From positions 1 to 32,647 of the forward strand of contig DXCW01000154.1 of the NCBI GenBank assembly GCA_019115805.1: a stretch of DNA of 32,647 nt, written 5' to 3'. The notes under the pieces are model-generated. The model did no database searches. It was not told the DNA's origin and worked only from the letters and a program-made list of their open reading frames with translations. The position numbers and the translations under genes were made by a program. Positions within the stretch are counted from its first letter, which is position 1; every line of letters starts with the position of its first letter. The DNA is from Candidatus Sphingobacterium stercorigallinarum (lineage in GTDB: Bacteria; Bacteroidota; Bacteroidia; Sphingobacteriales; Sphingobacteriaceae). Below, piece after piece: positions 25,504-32,636 of the stretch.

Positions 25504-25611
25504 CTTAAGTTCTCTACAAATTAACCGCTCAAAAATACCACGCGCAGGATCATCAGAAAAGTAAAAATCGGACACTTGAACTTTATAGGAGGCTAAACGT
25601 ATTTTATTTTG

Positions 25612-25619
25612 TAAATTTG
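25612..25619 (+). promoter_or_regulatory. Candidate -7 box for the AraC-type gene at 25628
   Basis: TAAATTTG matches TAnnTTTG 8 bp before the start codon, implying a nearly leaderless transcript. No -33 TTG at the usual spacing. Confidence 0.3.
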
Positions 25620-25627
25620 CTATTGTT

Positions 25628-26473
25628 ATGCCATTAGTTTTTTTACAGAAGATTAAATCGATTATTGCGCCCAAATCGCAAGTGATCAGGAGAAAAGATA
25701 CGGTATATAAGCAACTACAAAATGAACACGTTCTTGGGGCTTATGTGTTTTCGTGCAAAGAATTGAACGCCAATCAACCCTTATTTAACGATGGCTTGCC
25801 CGCGCTCATTTTCATGCCCAAGATAACCGACACCGTGCATTTAACAAAAAAGGGCGAGCGGATGGAGTTCAATGCTGCCTGGGCCTGCTGTGGAGTCATT
25901 AATGATACCCATTGGCACGTGCCGCAAGATCTGGAATACCTCTTGGTTATTCGTTTCAAACCCGCATCCTTTTATTCCATATTTGGTATTGACCCCAAGG
26001 TATTTCAGGCAAACCCTATCCAAAACTTAATAGACCTGGTCGATGACCGCTGGGCACAGGTATTCACCGAAATGTACCAGCGAGAGGTCGTAACCGATAA
26101 ACTATCTTTTTTAGATCAGGTGTTAGATCAGTGTAACGCCGATGATAATTATCCGCACATACTGAATTTAGCTGTTGCGTACATTGACGAGAAAAAAGGA
26201 AACACAACCGTCAGGGATGTCCTCAACCAACTCGGCAAAAGAGTGAATTCCAAATGGCTATACCGAAACTTCGTTAAATACATTGGGGTTTCTCCAAAAA
26301 AGTACATTTCACTGCAACGATTTATTTACACCTACAGTGATTACATGGATCATAAATCGAATCATAGATTCGATGTGGCGCTTCACTCGGGCTACTATGA
26401 TTACAACCACTTTTTCAAAGACTTTAAGCGGTACATTGGCTTAACCCCTTCTCAGCATATGTTGGGTGAATAG
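25628..26473 (+). CDS. AraC-family transcriptional regulator
   Basis: This 281-residue protein has an N-terminal ligand/dimerisation domain of the DUF6597 kind (ELNANQPLFNDGLPALIFMP, YLLVIRFKPASFYSIFGID). The C-terminal region holds a helix-turn-helix pair (about 185-280: TTVRDVLNQLGKRVNSKWLYRNF and FDVALHSGYYDYNHFFKDFKRYIGLTPSQHM). The second HTH signature GYYDYNHFFKDFKRYIG is intact. It is divergent from nhaA, so control of nhaA is a fair guess by position only. Confidence 0.9.
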   Translation: MPLVFLQKIKSIIAPKSQVIRRKDTVYKQLQNEHVLGAYVFSCKELNANQPLFNDGLPALIFMPKITDTVHLTKKGERMEFNAAWACCGVINDTHWHVPQDLEYLLVIRFKPASFYSIFGIDPKVFQANPIQNLIDLVDDRWAQVFTEMYQREVVTDKLSFLDQVLDQCNADDNYPHILNLAVAYIDEKKGNTTVRDVLNQLGKRVNSKWLYRNFVKYIGVSPKKYISLQRFIYTYSDYMDHKSNHRFDVALHSGYYDYNHFFKDFKRYIGLTPSQHMLGE

Positions 26474-26522
26474 CGCTTTTTTGTGAAGCCCGTGATATTC
26501 AACGTCAAGGATTTTTATATGT

Positions 26523-27056
26523 TCACTGTTTTTTCTTGTAATGCAACTGTGTTAATCCCGTGTCAAAGGTTTTCACCTGCACCAATTCGAGTTGTCGTTC
26601 CGGTCTCCCGTCTTTAAATAGCCTTGTGCCTTCGCCCAACAAAACCGGTATAACCGAAATAATAAATTCGTCGATGAGGTCGTGCTTCAATAATTCATTA
26701 ATTACTTCCGCCCCTCCATCACAATAAATGTTTTTTCCAGCCTCAGACTTCAATCTTTTGACCAAATCAGGTAGACGTCCGGTGAAAAAGGTTGTCCTGC
26801 CTATCTTTGGTCTTTGAGTTCTTGTGATCACATATACATCCCTCTGCCCGTTGTCATAATGGGAAGCACTGACGTGCTTGAGCACGTAATCGTAAGTCTT
26901 CCTACCAATAATCAAGGTGTCGATGCTGTCCGTAAACTTGGCGTAGCCATAATCTTCGCCTTCCCTTTGTACAAGGTTTAAGAAACTGAGGTCATCATTG
27001 GGTTTTGCGATATAACCGTCTAAGCTCATTGCAATGAAAAGTGATATTTTACGCAT
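26523..27056 (-). CDS. RibD C-terminal / dihydrofolate reductase-like protein
   Basis: This 177-residue NADPH-binding fold starts MRKISLFIAMSLDGYIAKPNDD, the hallmark of the RibD_C (DHFR-like) family. Further motifs are IIGRKTYDYVL, then DVYVITRTQRP and the C-terminal EFIISVIPVLLGEGTRLF. It is not a housekeeping folA or ribD: a deaminase domain is lacking and the length fits stand-alone YyaP/YwjB-like proteins of unknown substrate. The AraC-type gene at 27863-27129 lies 72 bp upstream on the same strand, so the two probably form an operon. Confidence 0.9.
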   Translation of the reverse strand: MRKISLFIAMSLDGYIAKPNDDLSFLNLVQREGEDYGYAKFTDSIDTLIIGRKTYDYVLKHVSASHYDNGQRDVYVITRTQRPKIGRTTFFTGRLPDLVKRLKSEAGKNIYCDGGAEVINELLKHDLIDEFIISVIPVLLGEGTRLFKDGRPERQLELVQVKTFDTGLTQLHYKKKQ

Positions 27057-27128
27057 TCGTCTTACATTTTAATATGCTATAAAATTAGTCTTATGCAAAT
27101 ACCCGTGCTTTGGAAAAATGCGACAAAA

Positions 27129-27863
27129 TTAAATTTGCGAGGGAAGCAGCCCTGTGTTCCTCTTCATCTCATTGGTCAGGTGCGAATGGTCATAATAGCC
27201 GCATTCAAATGCAATATCCAATAGGCTTCGATTTTCATCTGAATTTCGAATGATGCTTAACGCGTGTTGAAAACGAATAATATTCGAATACGCCTTGGGT
27301 GATATCCCAATGTCCTTCTTAAAACTCCGTTCTATTTGTCTTACTGTTGTGAAATGTCGTTTCGACAAGTCATAGACGCTAATTTGTCCATTTGCGGAAT
27401 GTATATCGCTAATGATCGCCTGTAAGTGGTTGGTTTTTCTGTTTATTCTATCCGAAAAAAATTGATTGAGATAATCGAAGGGATCGCGGAGGATTTTATC
27501 AATTTCAAATGAATTGGATTTCTCAAACTCAATTGTATCATTTGTTAATACATCTTGCGAGACATATTCATAAAAATTCCTGAAAGTGGCGGGTCTAAAA
27601 CACACACCCAATAAATAGGTATCACTGTCGACAAAACTATCTTTAAATGAAGTCATTGCGCCAACTACATACGTTTTTCCAAACTCCATGGAGACAGTGC
27701 CGTTGTCTGTTACACAATGATCTCCTAAATTCATTACTACACCTGCATAGCCGTCTGGAAAAACCCGCTCCCATTGCCCGCCGAGTTCACTTCCTTTCAG
27801 TTCCCAATAGAAATTAATAAAAGGTTCTAATTCTTTATGAGGTGTTGTTTTTATGTACTCCAT
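27129..27863 (-). CDS. AraC-family transcriptional regulator
   Basis: This 244-residue regulator has an N-terminal DUF6597-like domain (PFINFYWELKGSE, FPDGYAGVVMNLGD, YLLGVCFRPATFRNFYE). The C-terminal HTH_18 region includes VYDLSKRHFTTVRQIERSFKKDIGISPKAY and LLDIAFECGYYDHSHLTNEMKRNTGLLPSQ. It has the same general plan as the regulator at 25628-26473 but is clearly a different protein. It likely controls itself and the reductase gene immediately downstream. Confidence 0.92.
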   Translation of the reverse strand: MEYIKTTPHKELEPFINFYWELKGSELGGQWERVFPDGYAGVVMNLGDHCVTDNGTVSMEFGKTYVVGAMTSFKDSFVDSDTYLLGVCFRPATFRNFYEYVSQDVLTNDTIEFEKSNSFEIDKILRDPFDYLNQFFSDRINRKTNHLQAIISDIHSANGQISVYDLSKRHFTTVRQIERSFKKDIGISPKAYSNIIRFQHALSIIRNSDENRSLLDIAFECGYYDHSHLTNEMKRNTGLLPSQI

Positions 27864-27923
27864 TACTGATTATAATTGAGTAGTTAAGTAATGATCATTC
27901 ACCAAAGGCTCACCAATTGAAAT

Positions 27924-28103
27924 TCAATAGCAAAGCAGCGCGATTCCACCTTTGGGTTCAAACTGGTATCCCGCTTGTTGTAGACCGTATAGGCCATGCA
28001 CCACCCAGTAATTATTTTCAATCAATACCGGATCAATTCCCCTTTCTTCCGAAACGATCATGATCAGGTCCTTGAAATCCCTGTGATGATGAAGGTAATT
28101 CAC
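27924..28103 (-). pseudogene. Truncated AbiEii-type nucleotidyltransferase toxin remnant
   Basis: This 59-codon frame starts at a GTG 5 bp after the antitoxin stop codon. It reads VNYLHHHRDFKDLIMIVSEE, then VLIENNYWVVHGLYGLQQAGYQFEPKGG. From memory this is the N-terminus of AbiEii/DUF1814 toxins (LHH..DF..L, EKDYWV.H.LYGLQ, FELKGGTSLSK). After KGG the sequence becomes IALLCY and stops, so the KGGTSLSK loop is broken and the DxD nucleotidyltransferase site and the rest (~200+ residues) are gone. No continuation is seen in the other frames down to the neighbouring AraC gene. Confidence 0.75.
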
Positions 28104-28108
28104 CGTCG

Positions 28109-28678
28109 TCAGCGGATTTGTTGCAAGATTTTCTTTGTTCTGATAGTGCCGTATCGCTGCGCATTAGATTGTAGGATCTTCGCTTCAAAAGTATGGATAT
28201 TCTTTTGGAGGTTTTCCAATATCATCTGCTCATCTTCGGCCAGGTATTTTAAGTTGTTGAGTAGCTCAACAACCAAGTATTCCCGGGATAACTTTTTCGG
28301 GAATTTGGGCTTACGACGAAACTCATACACCTTATTTCCCAATTTTACATCTTCATGCTTTTTGTGGTTATATATCCGCTTCCGATTATATAATTGCGTC
28401 GCGCCCAATCCCAGACTGTTGTAATAGTTTGGAGACACCATCAAAAAATCGTCCCCTTTCAAATAGGTTTTGATCACTTCATTTTCATCGGGAGGAGTTG
28501 GACCGAAAGCCGACGGTTTGGGGACATAATAAAGACCCTGTGCTAGTTTTTTTAATTTCCCCTCCTCAACGAGTTGGGACAAATGACGATCTATCGAGGT
28601 TGACCATTGCGCCAAGTCTTCACGGCGGTAAGCCCTCCCTTTTCTTAATTTACTACGAAGTGCTTCAACCTTTTGCAT
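28109..28678 (-). CDS. AbiEi/DUF6088-type antitoxin
   Basis: This 189-residue protein is of the DUF6088/AbiEi kind. A winged-HTH (AYRREDLAQWSTSIDRHLSQLVEEGKLKKLAQGLYYVPK, about 13-52) is followed by FLMVSPNYYNSLGLGATQLYNRKRIYNHKK and a charged C-terminal region. The frame extends to a TTG at 28705, but the ATG at 28678 (MQKVEALR) is preferred because a palindrome (28680-28691), a likely operator, sits just upstream of it. In type IV abortive-infection systems AbiEi represses its own operon and neutralises the AbiEii toxin. Here the toxin gene just downstream is truncated, leaving the antitoxin orphaned. Confidence 0.85.
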   Translation of the reverse strand: MQKVEALRSKLRKGRAYRREDLAQWSTSIDRHLSQLVEEGKLKKLAQGLYYVPKPSAFGPTPPDENEVIKTYLKGDDFLMVSPNYYNSLGLGATQLYNRKRIYNHKKHEDVKLGNKVYEFRRKPKFPKKLSREYLVVELLNNLKYLAEDEQMILENLQKNIHTFEAKILQSNAQRYGTIRTKKILQQIR

Positions 28679-28679
28679 A

Positions 28680-28691
28680 TCACAAATGTGA
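28680..28691. promoter_or_regulatory. Palindrome TCACA-AA-TGTGA, likely antitoxin autoregulatory operator
   Basis: A perfect 5-bp inverted repeat with a 2-bp centre lies immediately upstream of the chosen antitoxin ATG (28678). AbiEi proteins repress their own promoters through inverted repeats, which fits this position. It is a single short site, so it is suggestive rather than proven. Confidence 0.45.
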
Positions 28692-28998
28692 GAAATAAAA
28701 TTCAAATTTCATGCAAAAACACAAATGATAGATAGCTCTGTTGACTCAAACATATTGTTGTGATACCAATACTCCGTCAACACGAGACGAATTTTTATTA
28801 GTGCTAAGAGCATGTTTTGTGAAGAGCCGCTGGACGACTTCAAAGACTACATTTTGAGCATATCAGGGCTTACCTCACTTATGTATCTCTTAGGGATGAG
28901 CTGCATCGCTCACACTCGCATCCAAAGACCGCAGCCATCCCTTGTCGCGGAGGCTTCACCAAAATGAAGCCACTCGCCAGGGCTCACTTCGCTAAACA
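28692..28998. other. Non-coding or degenerate stretch left of the tRNA remnant
   Basis: No convincing gene. A 51-codon open frame on + (28812-28967, starting MFCEEPLDDFKDYILS) exists, but I cannot tie it to a family. A small hairpin GGCTTCA / TGAAGCC (about 28952-28971) lies inside. The composition differs from the flanking coding DNA and this may be insertion debris. Confidence 0.4.
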
Positions 28999-29021
28999 GA
29001 AAAACCCCGCTATCGCGGGGC
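28999..29021 (-). terminator. Intrinsic terminator on the minus strand (tRNA-type)
   Basis: Read on the minus strand, stem CCCCGC / GCGGGG with loop GATA is followed by a T-run. It directly follows the tRNA 3'-end-like sequence at 29033-29049, as a terminator of that tRNA would. Confidence 0.75.
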
Positions 29022-29032
29022 TTCATGTTGGG

Positions 29033-29049
29033 TGGCGGAGAGTGAGGGA
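29033..29049 (-). pseudogene. tRNA 3'-end remnant (tRNA-Ser-like), possible att site
   Basis: On the minus strand the 17 bases read TCCCTCACTCTCCGCCA. This resembles the acceptor-side 3' end plus CCA of a serine-type tRNA and is followed by its terminator. The rest of a tRNA (T-loop, anticodon, D-arm) is not present upstream; the direct repeat starts there instead. tRNA 3' ends are common integration sites, so this could be an attachment-site remnant. Identity as Ser is tentative. Confidence 0.5.
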
Positions 29050-29237
29050 CCCCAGTCGAACCCCTTGTTCAATTATTGATGCTTTTTGAAGGTCAATATA
29101 CCACTATTACCATCAACGATATAACAATGAAAGGAAAGAAATAGAGGTAAAAGTGCATACCAGAATTTCGACCGGATTTTGCCTCCCTTTCCACTTGGCT
29201 AGGGGGAGCTTTACAAATGTCGAACTTTTTGGAGGAT
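29045..29237. repeat. Direct repeat, copy A (left of the arsenic operon)
   Basis: About 193 bp that recurs at 32065-32255 in the same orientation with scattered differences and small indels. Shared landmarks are GGGACCCCAGTCGAACCCC, the segment ATTGATGCTTTTTGAAGGTCA, ATATAACAATGAAAGGAAAG, and CGAACTTTTTGGAGGAT. The copies bracket the four ars genes with 3.0 kb between starts. Both end inside the start of a short open frame (MSNFLED...). Confidence 0.9.
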
Positions 29238-29387
29238 TACGAGGCAATATCAAATGCGAGGGAACCTGCTAGAACAAGCAGATCATCATATTTTAATCAA
29301 ACTGTCTTTAATCGACAACAACCGTCCTTCTCTCATTTACCTGCAGACATCAATAAGCAAAAAATAATATTGGATATCAAAAATATT

Positions 29388-29403
29388 ATCGTAATATTGC
29401 GAT
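29388..29403. promoter_or_regulatory. Candidate ArsR operator 1
   Basis: ATCGTAATATTGCGAT is a palindrome around AATATT with one non-matching pair. It lies 15 bp before the arsR ATG. A near-identical copy lies before the DUF6428 gene. This is the expected arrangement for ArsR autorepression. Confidence 0.7.
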
Positions 29404-29418
29404 GTTAAAATCAAGGAT

Positions 29419-29751
29419 ATGGGGATTACTAAAACAGAAATGTTCACAAATGAACAGAACAAATTGGCTGCTTTGTTTAAAGCCCTAGGACATCCGGCAA
29501 GAGTTGCCATTCTTCAGTATATCATCAATCAGAAAGCCTGTATCTGCAATGATTTGGTTGATGAATTGGGACTGGCGCAGGCTACAATCTCACAACACTT
29601 AAAAGAACTAAAGAGCATAGGTATTATCCAGGGAACGATTGAGGGCAAATCTGTTTGTTATTGCATTGATGAAAAATTATGGAAACAAATCCAATCGGAA
29701 TTTAATGCTTTTTTCAATCAAGAGGTAAAGGTAACCAATTGCTGTTCATAA
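29419..29751 (+). CDS. arsR: ArsR-family arsenic-responsive repressor
   Basis: This 110-residue winged-HTH repressor binds operator DNA and leaves it when As(III) binds. The wHTH is at about 20-85 (FKALGHPARVAILQYI; recognition helix in GLAQATISQHLKELKS). Cys41 and Cys43 (ACICNDL) lie at the start of the helix where classical ArsR proteins carry their metalloid cysteines. Cys80/Cys82 and the C-terminal Cys108-Cys109 offer further thiols. The operator-like palindrome at 29388-29403 is just upstream. It is the first gene of the arsenic cluster, reading toward acr3, and 70 bp separate it from the next gene. Confidence 0.95.
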   Translation: MGITKTEMFTNEQNKLAALFKALGHPARVAILQYIINQKACICNDLVDELGLAQATISQHLKELKSIGIIQGTIEGKSVCYCIDEKLWKQIQSEFNAFFNQEVKVTNCCS

Positions 29752-29770
29752 TATTTTTTTGAATCCTATC

Positions 29771-29786
29771 ATCGTAATATTGCAAT
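29771..29786. promoter_or_regulatory. Candidate ArsR operator 2
   Basis: ATCGTAATATTGCAAT repeats operator 1 with a single base change and sits in the 70-bp gap between arsR and the DUF6428 gene, 36 bp before the latter's ATG. It suggests a second ArsR-controlled promoter driving DUF6428-arsC-acr3 separately from arsR. Confidence 0.7.
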
Positions 29787-29821
29787 GTGTAAATTAATGT
29801 AAATTTTCAAATCTTACTTTT

Positions 29822-30286
29822 ATGAAACTATCAAAAATCAAAGAAATCCTGCCAACATTGGGCAATGTTGAATTTCAGTTAGAGAACGGAACACCTGTTC
29901 CCGAACATTTCCATGTGACGGAAATAGGACAGATTACCAAACATTTTATTGATTGCGGTGGTGTAGTCCGTACAGAGAAAGTGGTAAACTTCCAACTTTG
30001 GGATGCCAACGACTACGAACATAGATTGAAGCCGACCAAACTATTGAACATTATCAAGCTGTCTGAAGAAAAACTGGGTATTGAAGATGCCGAGATAGAA
30101 GTAGAATATCAGGGAGAAACGATTGGGAAGTTTGACTTAGATTTTGACGGCCAGCATTTCATCCTAATAAACAAACAGACGGCTTGTTTGGCAAGCGATG
30201 CCTGTGGTGTCACTAGGGCGAAACAAAAAGTAAAACTATCGGAACTTAATAGTGCTTGCTGTACACCTAATTCGGGATGTTGCTAA
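29822..30286 (+). CDS. DUF6428 family protein of arsenic operons
   Basis: This 154-residue soluble protein begins MKLSKIKEILPTLGNVEFQL and has VPEHFHVTEIG (His29/His31), which I recognise as the DUF6428 pattern found beside arsR/acr3 in Bacteroidota. It carries seven Cys residues: 45, 122, 128, and a C-terminal double pair Cys146-Cys147 and Cys153-Cys154. Those look suited to holding a thiophilic metalloid, but the role is not known to me as established. It is the second gene of the operon, 19 bp before the ArsC-like gene. Confidence 0.88.
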   Translation: MKLSKIKEILPTLGNVEFQLENGTPVPEHFHVTEIGQITKHFIDCGGVVRTEKVVNFQLWDANDYEHRLKPTKLLNIIKLSEEKLGIEDAEIEVEYQGETIGKFDLDFDGQHFILINKQTACLASDACGVTRAKQKVKLSELNSACCTPNSGCC

Positions 30287-30305
30287 ACACTAAAGACCAA
30301 AGGTC

Positions 30306-30920
30306 ATGTACAAGAATTTAGCTGAAACCATAAAGGGGATTATTGACGTCCAAACCATAAACGAAGAACGCCAAACCATTTTACAACCGCTGATCGATTT
30401 TGTACAGCAAAAAGCAAATAGCGGAGCGAATATAGACCTCAATTTTATCTGTACCCATAATTCACGTAGAAGTCATTTAGCACAGGTATGGGCGCAGGTG
30501 GCAGGTGCATACTTCTATATCCCGAATGTGCATTGCTATTCGGGCGGTACTGAAGAAACTGCACTGTTCCCGAAAGTAGCGGAAACATTGACCAACCAAG
30601 GATTTAATATTTTCAAGATTGCGGAAACCGATAATCCTGTATATGCCATAAAATACAGCGATGATGCGTTGCCTATCATTGGGTTTTCCAAAAAATACGA
30701 TAGTCCTTTCAATCCTGCATCGGCATTTGTCGCCATTATGACTTGTTCGCAGGCAGACGGCGGATGCCCTTTCATTGCAGGTGCCGAAAAACGGATACCC
30801 ATCGCATTTGAAGACCCCAAGATTTCGGACGGCACACCCGAACAGCCACAGGTCTATGCCAAACGGAGTTTGCAGATAGCACGGGAGATGTTCTATGTTT
30901 TTTCGATGATTAAAAGTTAG
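30306..30920 (+). CDS. arsC: Arsenate reductase-like low-molecular-weight phosphatase protein
   Basis: This 204-residue protein carries the low-molecular-weight tyrosine phosphatase signature C-x5-R: Cys49 to Arg55 in FICTHNSRRSHLAQ. In thioredoxin-coupled arsenate reductases this Cys is the arsenate nucleophile. Further motifs are YIPNVHCYSGGTEETALFPK and ADGGCPFIAGAEKRI with additional Cys (MTCSQADGGC) that could complete the redox relay. It is longer than the ~130-residue ArsC of Staphylococcus type. Position between DUF6428 and acr3 supports arsenate reduction to arsenite before export. Only 3 bp separate its stop from the acr3 start. Confidence 0.9.
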   Translation: MYKNLAETIKGIIDVQTINEERQTILQPLIDFVQQKANSGANIDLNFICTHNSRRSHLAQVWAQVAGAYFYIPNVHCYSGGTEETALFPKVAETLTNQGFNIFKIAETDNPVYAIKYSDDALPIIGFSKKYDSPFNPASAFVAIMTCSQADGGCPFIAGAEKRIPIAFEDPKISDGTPEQPQVYAKRSLQIAREMFYVFSMIKS

Positions 30921-30923
30921 CCG

Positions 30924-31955
30924 ATGCAACCAAAACTAAAATTTCTTGACCGTTACCTTACCTTATGGATATTCCTTGCGATGGCGACAGGTATAGGATT
31001 GGGGCATTTCTTTCCGAGCATTTCCAGTGCTACCGATGCCCTGTCCGTGGGTACGACCAATATCCCTTTGGCAATAGGTCTAATATTGATGATGTACCCA
31101 CCATTGGCTAAGGTGGATTATTCGTTGTTGCCCAAAGCATTTAAGGACACCAAAGTAATCGGCATATCTTTATTGCTGAATTGGGTTATCGGTACGGTAT
31201 TGATGTTCGGTTTAGCCGTACTGTTCCTACGCAACGAACCCGACTATATGACAGGTCTGATACTCATTGGCTTGGCAAGATGTATCGCAATGGTCATCGT
31301 GTGGAGTGACTTGGCAAAAGGGAACAGGGAGTATACCGCATTATTGGTCGCACTGAACAGTATCTTTCAGATAATAAGTTACAGTCTATTTGTTTGGCTG
31401 TTCATCAATGTATTGCCGAACAAATTAGGCTTAGCCAATTTCAATGTAAGCGTATCAATGAAAGATGTAACCGAAAGCGTGTTGATTTATTTGGGTATTC
31501 CTTTTTTCGCAGGTTTTATTAGCCGTTATGCACTTGTAAAGTCAAAAGGTATAGCATGGTACAATAGAAAATTCATACCCAAAATTTCGCCCATTACCTT
31601 GTATGCGTTATTATTTACCATCGTATTGATGTTCAGCCTGAAGGGCGACAAGATATTGGAGTTGCCAATGGATGTTGTAAAGGTAGCTGTGCCGTTAATC
31701 ATTTATTTCGTGCTGATGTTTTTTGTGAGCTTTTTTATTAGCAAATCGTTAAATGTACCTTACGACAAAAACGCATCCATCGCATTTACGGCCACAGGCA
31801 ACAATTTTGAATTAGCGATAGCCGTATCTATTGCAGTATTTGGCATCCATTCACCACAAGCATTTGTTGGCGTAATTGGCCCACTTGTAGAAGTGCCTGT
31901 ACTGATATTGTTGGTGAGGGCAAGTTTGTTGTTAAAAAGGCGATTTTACACATAA
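30924..31955 (+). CDS. acr3: ACR3-family arsenite efflux transporter
   Basis: This 343-residue inner-membrane arsenite exporter has about ten membrane helices. It carries the conserved Cys120 in [20 protein letters not shown], which in ACR3 proteins is needed for As(III) transport, and the late TM motif [20 protein letters not shown] with its membrane Glu. Length and helix pattern are those of ACR3. It ends the arsenic operon and completes the chain: ArsR senses As(III), the ArsC-like enzyme makes it, Acr3 exports it. Confidence 0.95.
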   Translation: MQPKLKFLDRYLTLWIFLAMATGIGLGHFFPSISSATDALSVGTTNIPLAIGLILMMYPPLAKVDYSLLPKAFKDTKVIGISLLLNWVIGTVLMFGLAVLFLRNEPDYMTGLILIGLARCIAMVIVWSDLAKGNREYTALLVALNSIFQIISYSLFVWLFINVLPNKLGLANFNVSVSMKDVTESVLIYLGIPFFAGFISRYALVKSKGIAWYNRKFIPKISPITLYALLFTIVLMFSLKGDKILELPMDVVKVAVPLIIYFVLMFFVSFFISKSLNVPYDKNASIAFTATGNNFELAIAVSIAVFGIHSPQAFVGVIGPLVEVPVLILLVRASLLLKRRFYT

Positions 31956-32064
31956 ATTACTAAGAGTCATTCGCGAAACACCTTGTTTGCTACAGTAATT
32001 TCGTAGTCCTACAATAAGAAATAAATCACTGGTTTTCAGTACTTTCTGTTTTCGACGGGGTGTC
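31956..32064. other. Spacer between acr3 and repeat copy B
   Basis: About 110 bp without a gene. Its right edge contributes the left arm of the hairpin at 32051-32080. Confidence 0.5.
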
Positions 32065-32080
32065 AGGGACCCCAGTCGAA
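32051..32080. repeat. Hairpin at the left edge of repeat copy B
   Basis: TTCGACGGGGT pairs with ACCCC-A-GTCGAA (an 11-bp stem with one bulged A and a 7-nt loop). No T-run follows, so it is not a normal terminator. In copy A the left arm is replaced by the tRNA-like 3' end while the right arm is kept, so this hairpin lies exactly at the repeat boundary. Confidence 0.6.
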
Positions 32081-32255
32081 CCCCTCGTTCAATTATTGAT
32101 GCTTTTTGAAGGTCAAAATATCACAAATACCATCAACGATATAACAATGAAAGGAAAGAAATAGAGGGAAAATTACATACCAGAATTTCGACTGGATTTG
32201 CCTCCTTTTCCACTTTGGTAGAGGGAACTTTACAATGTCGAACTTTTTGGAGGAT
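32065..32255. repeat. Direct repeat, copy B (right of the arsenic operon)
   Basis: The second copy of the ~192-bp repeat at 29045-29237, same orientation, about 3,020 bp further on. A 22-codon frame (32235-32303, MSNFLEDLDAVLNTKN) begins in its last bases. Confidence 0.9.
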
Positions 32256-32321
32256 CTTGACGCGGTATTAAATACGAAAAACTGTATCCAAATAAGCGAT
32301 TAATTGCTATACGTTCATTTT

Positions 32322-32636
32322 TCAATATAAAATGAACAAGGTCGGAAATGCGTAGGGTTCGAAGTTAGATCGACGATCACGAGGTGTGTCGATATCGATC
32401 GTACCCTCAGAGGTCCGAATCTGTTTGCTGGACTTGCCGTTACGCCGATTGCCAGTAGAACGCTGGGCTTCGTCCATATGGCTCTCCATCTCAGCTTCTA
32501 ACGCTGCTTCTAAAAACTTTTTCATTAATGGAGCAAAAGCTCCGTTCTTGCCATAAAGTGATTCTCCGCTGCGTAACTGTTCCAGAGCTTTATCCTTCAT
32601 GGACTCAAAATCAAAATCGCTGTCTTTAATACTCAT
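32322..32636 (-). pseudogene. Truncated IS256-family transposase (N-terminal fragment)
   Basis: This 104-residue frame begins MSIKDSDFDFESMKDKALEQ and contains the IS256-family Mutator-type N-terminal block KKFLEAALEAEMESHMD, then TGNRRNGKSSKQIRTSEG and DIDTPRDRRSNFEP. Homology breaks off at about residue 92 and ends in the unrelated tail YAFPTLFILY. A full transposase is about 400 residues with a DDE catalytic core, all of which is missing, so this is a broken element. A perfect hairpin (GTTCATTTT / AAAATGAAC, 32311-32335) sits at the break. The start codon is inside the window. Confidence 0.88.

Noticed and set aside
25504..25674. 57-codon N-terminal extension of NhaA
   Set aside because: It starts with TTG, has no similarity to NhaA, and overlaps the divergent AraC gene; the ATG at 25503 is the normal family start.
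28812..28967. 51-codon frame on + in the stretch left of the tRNA remnant
   Set aside because: No family recognised and the second half looks non-coding; kept only as a note in the region entry.
28999..29021. CCCCGC/GCGGGG hairpin considered as a CRISPR or riboswitch element
   Set aside because: It is a plain intrinsic terminator read on the minus strand; no repeat-spacer array or aptamer sequence is nearby.
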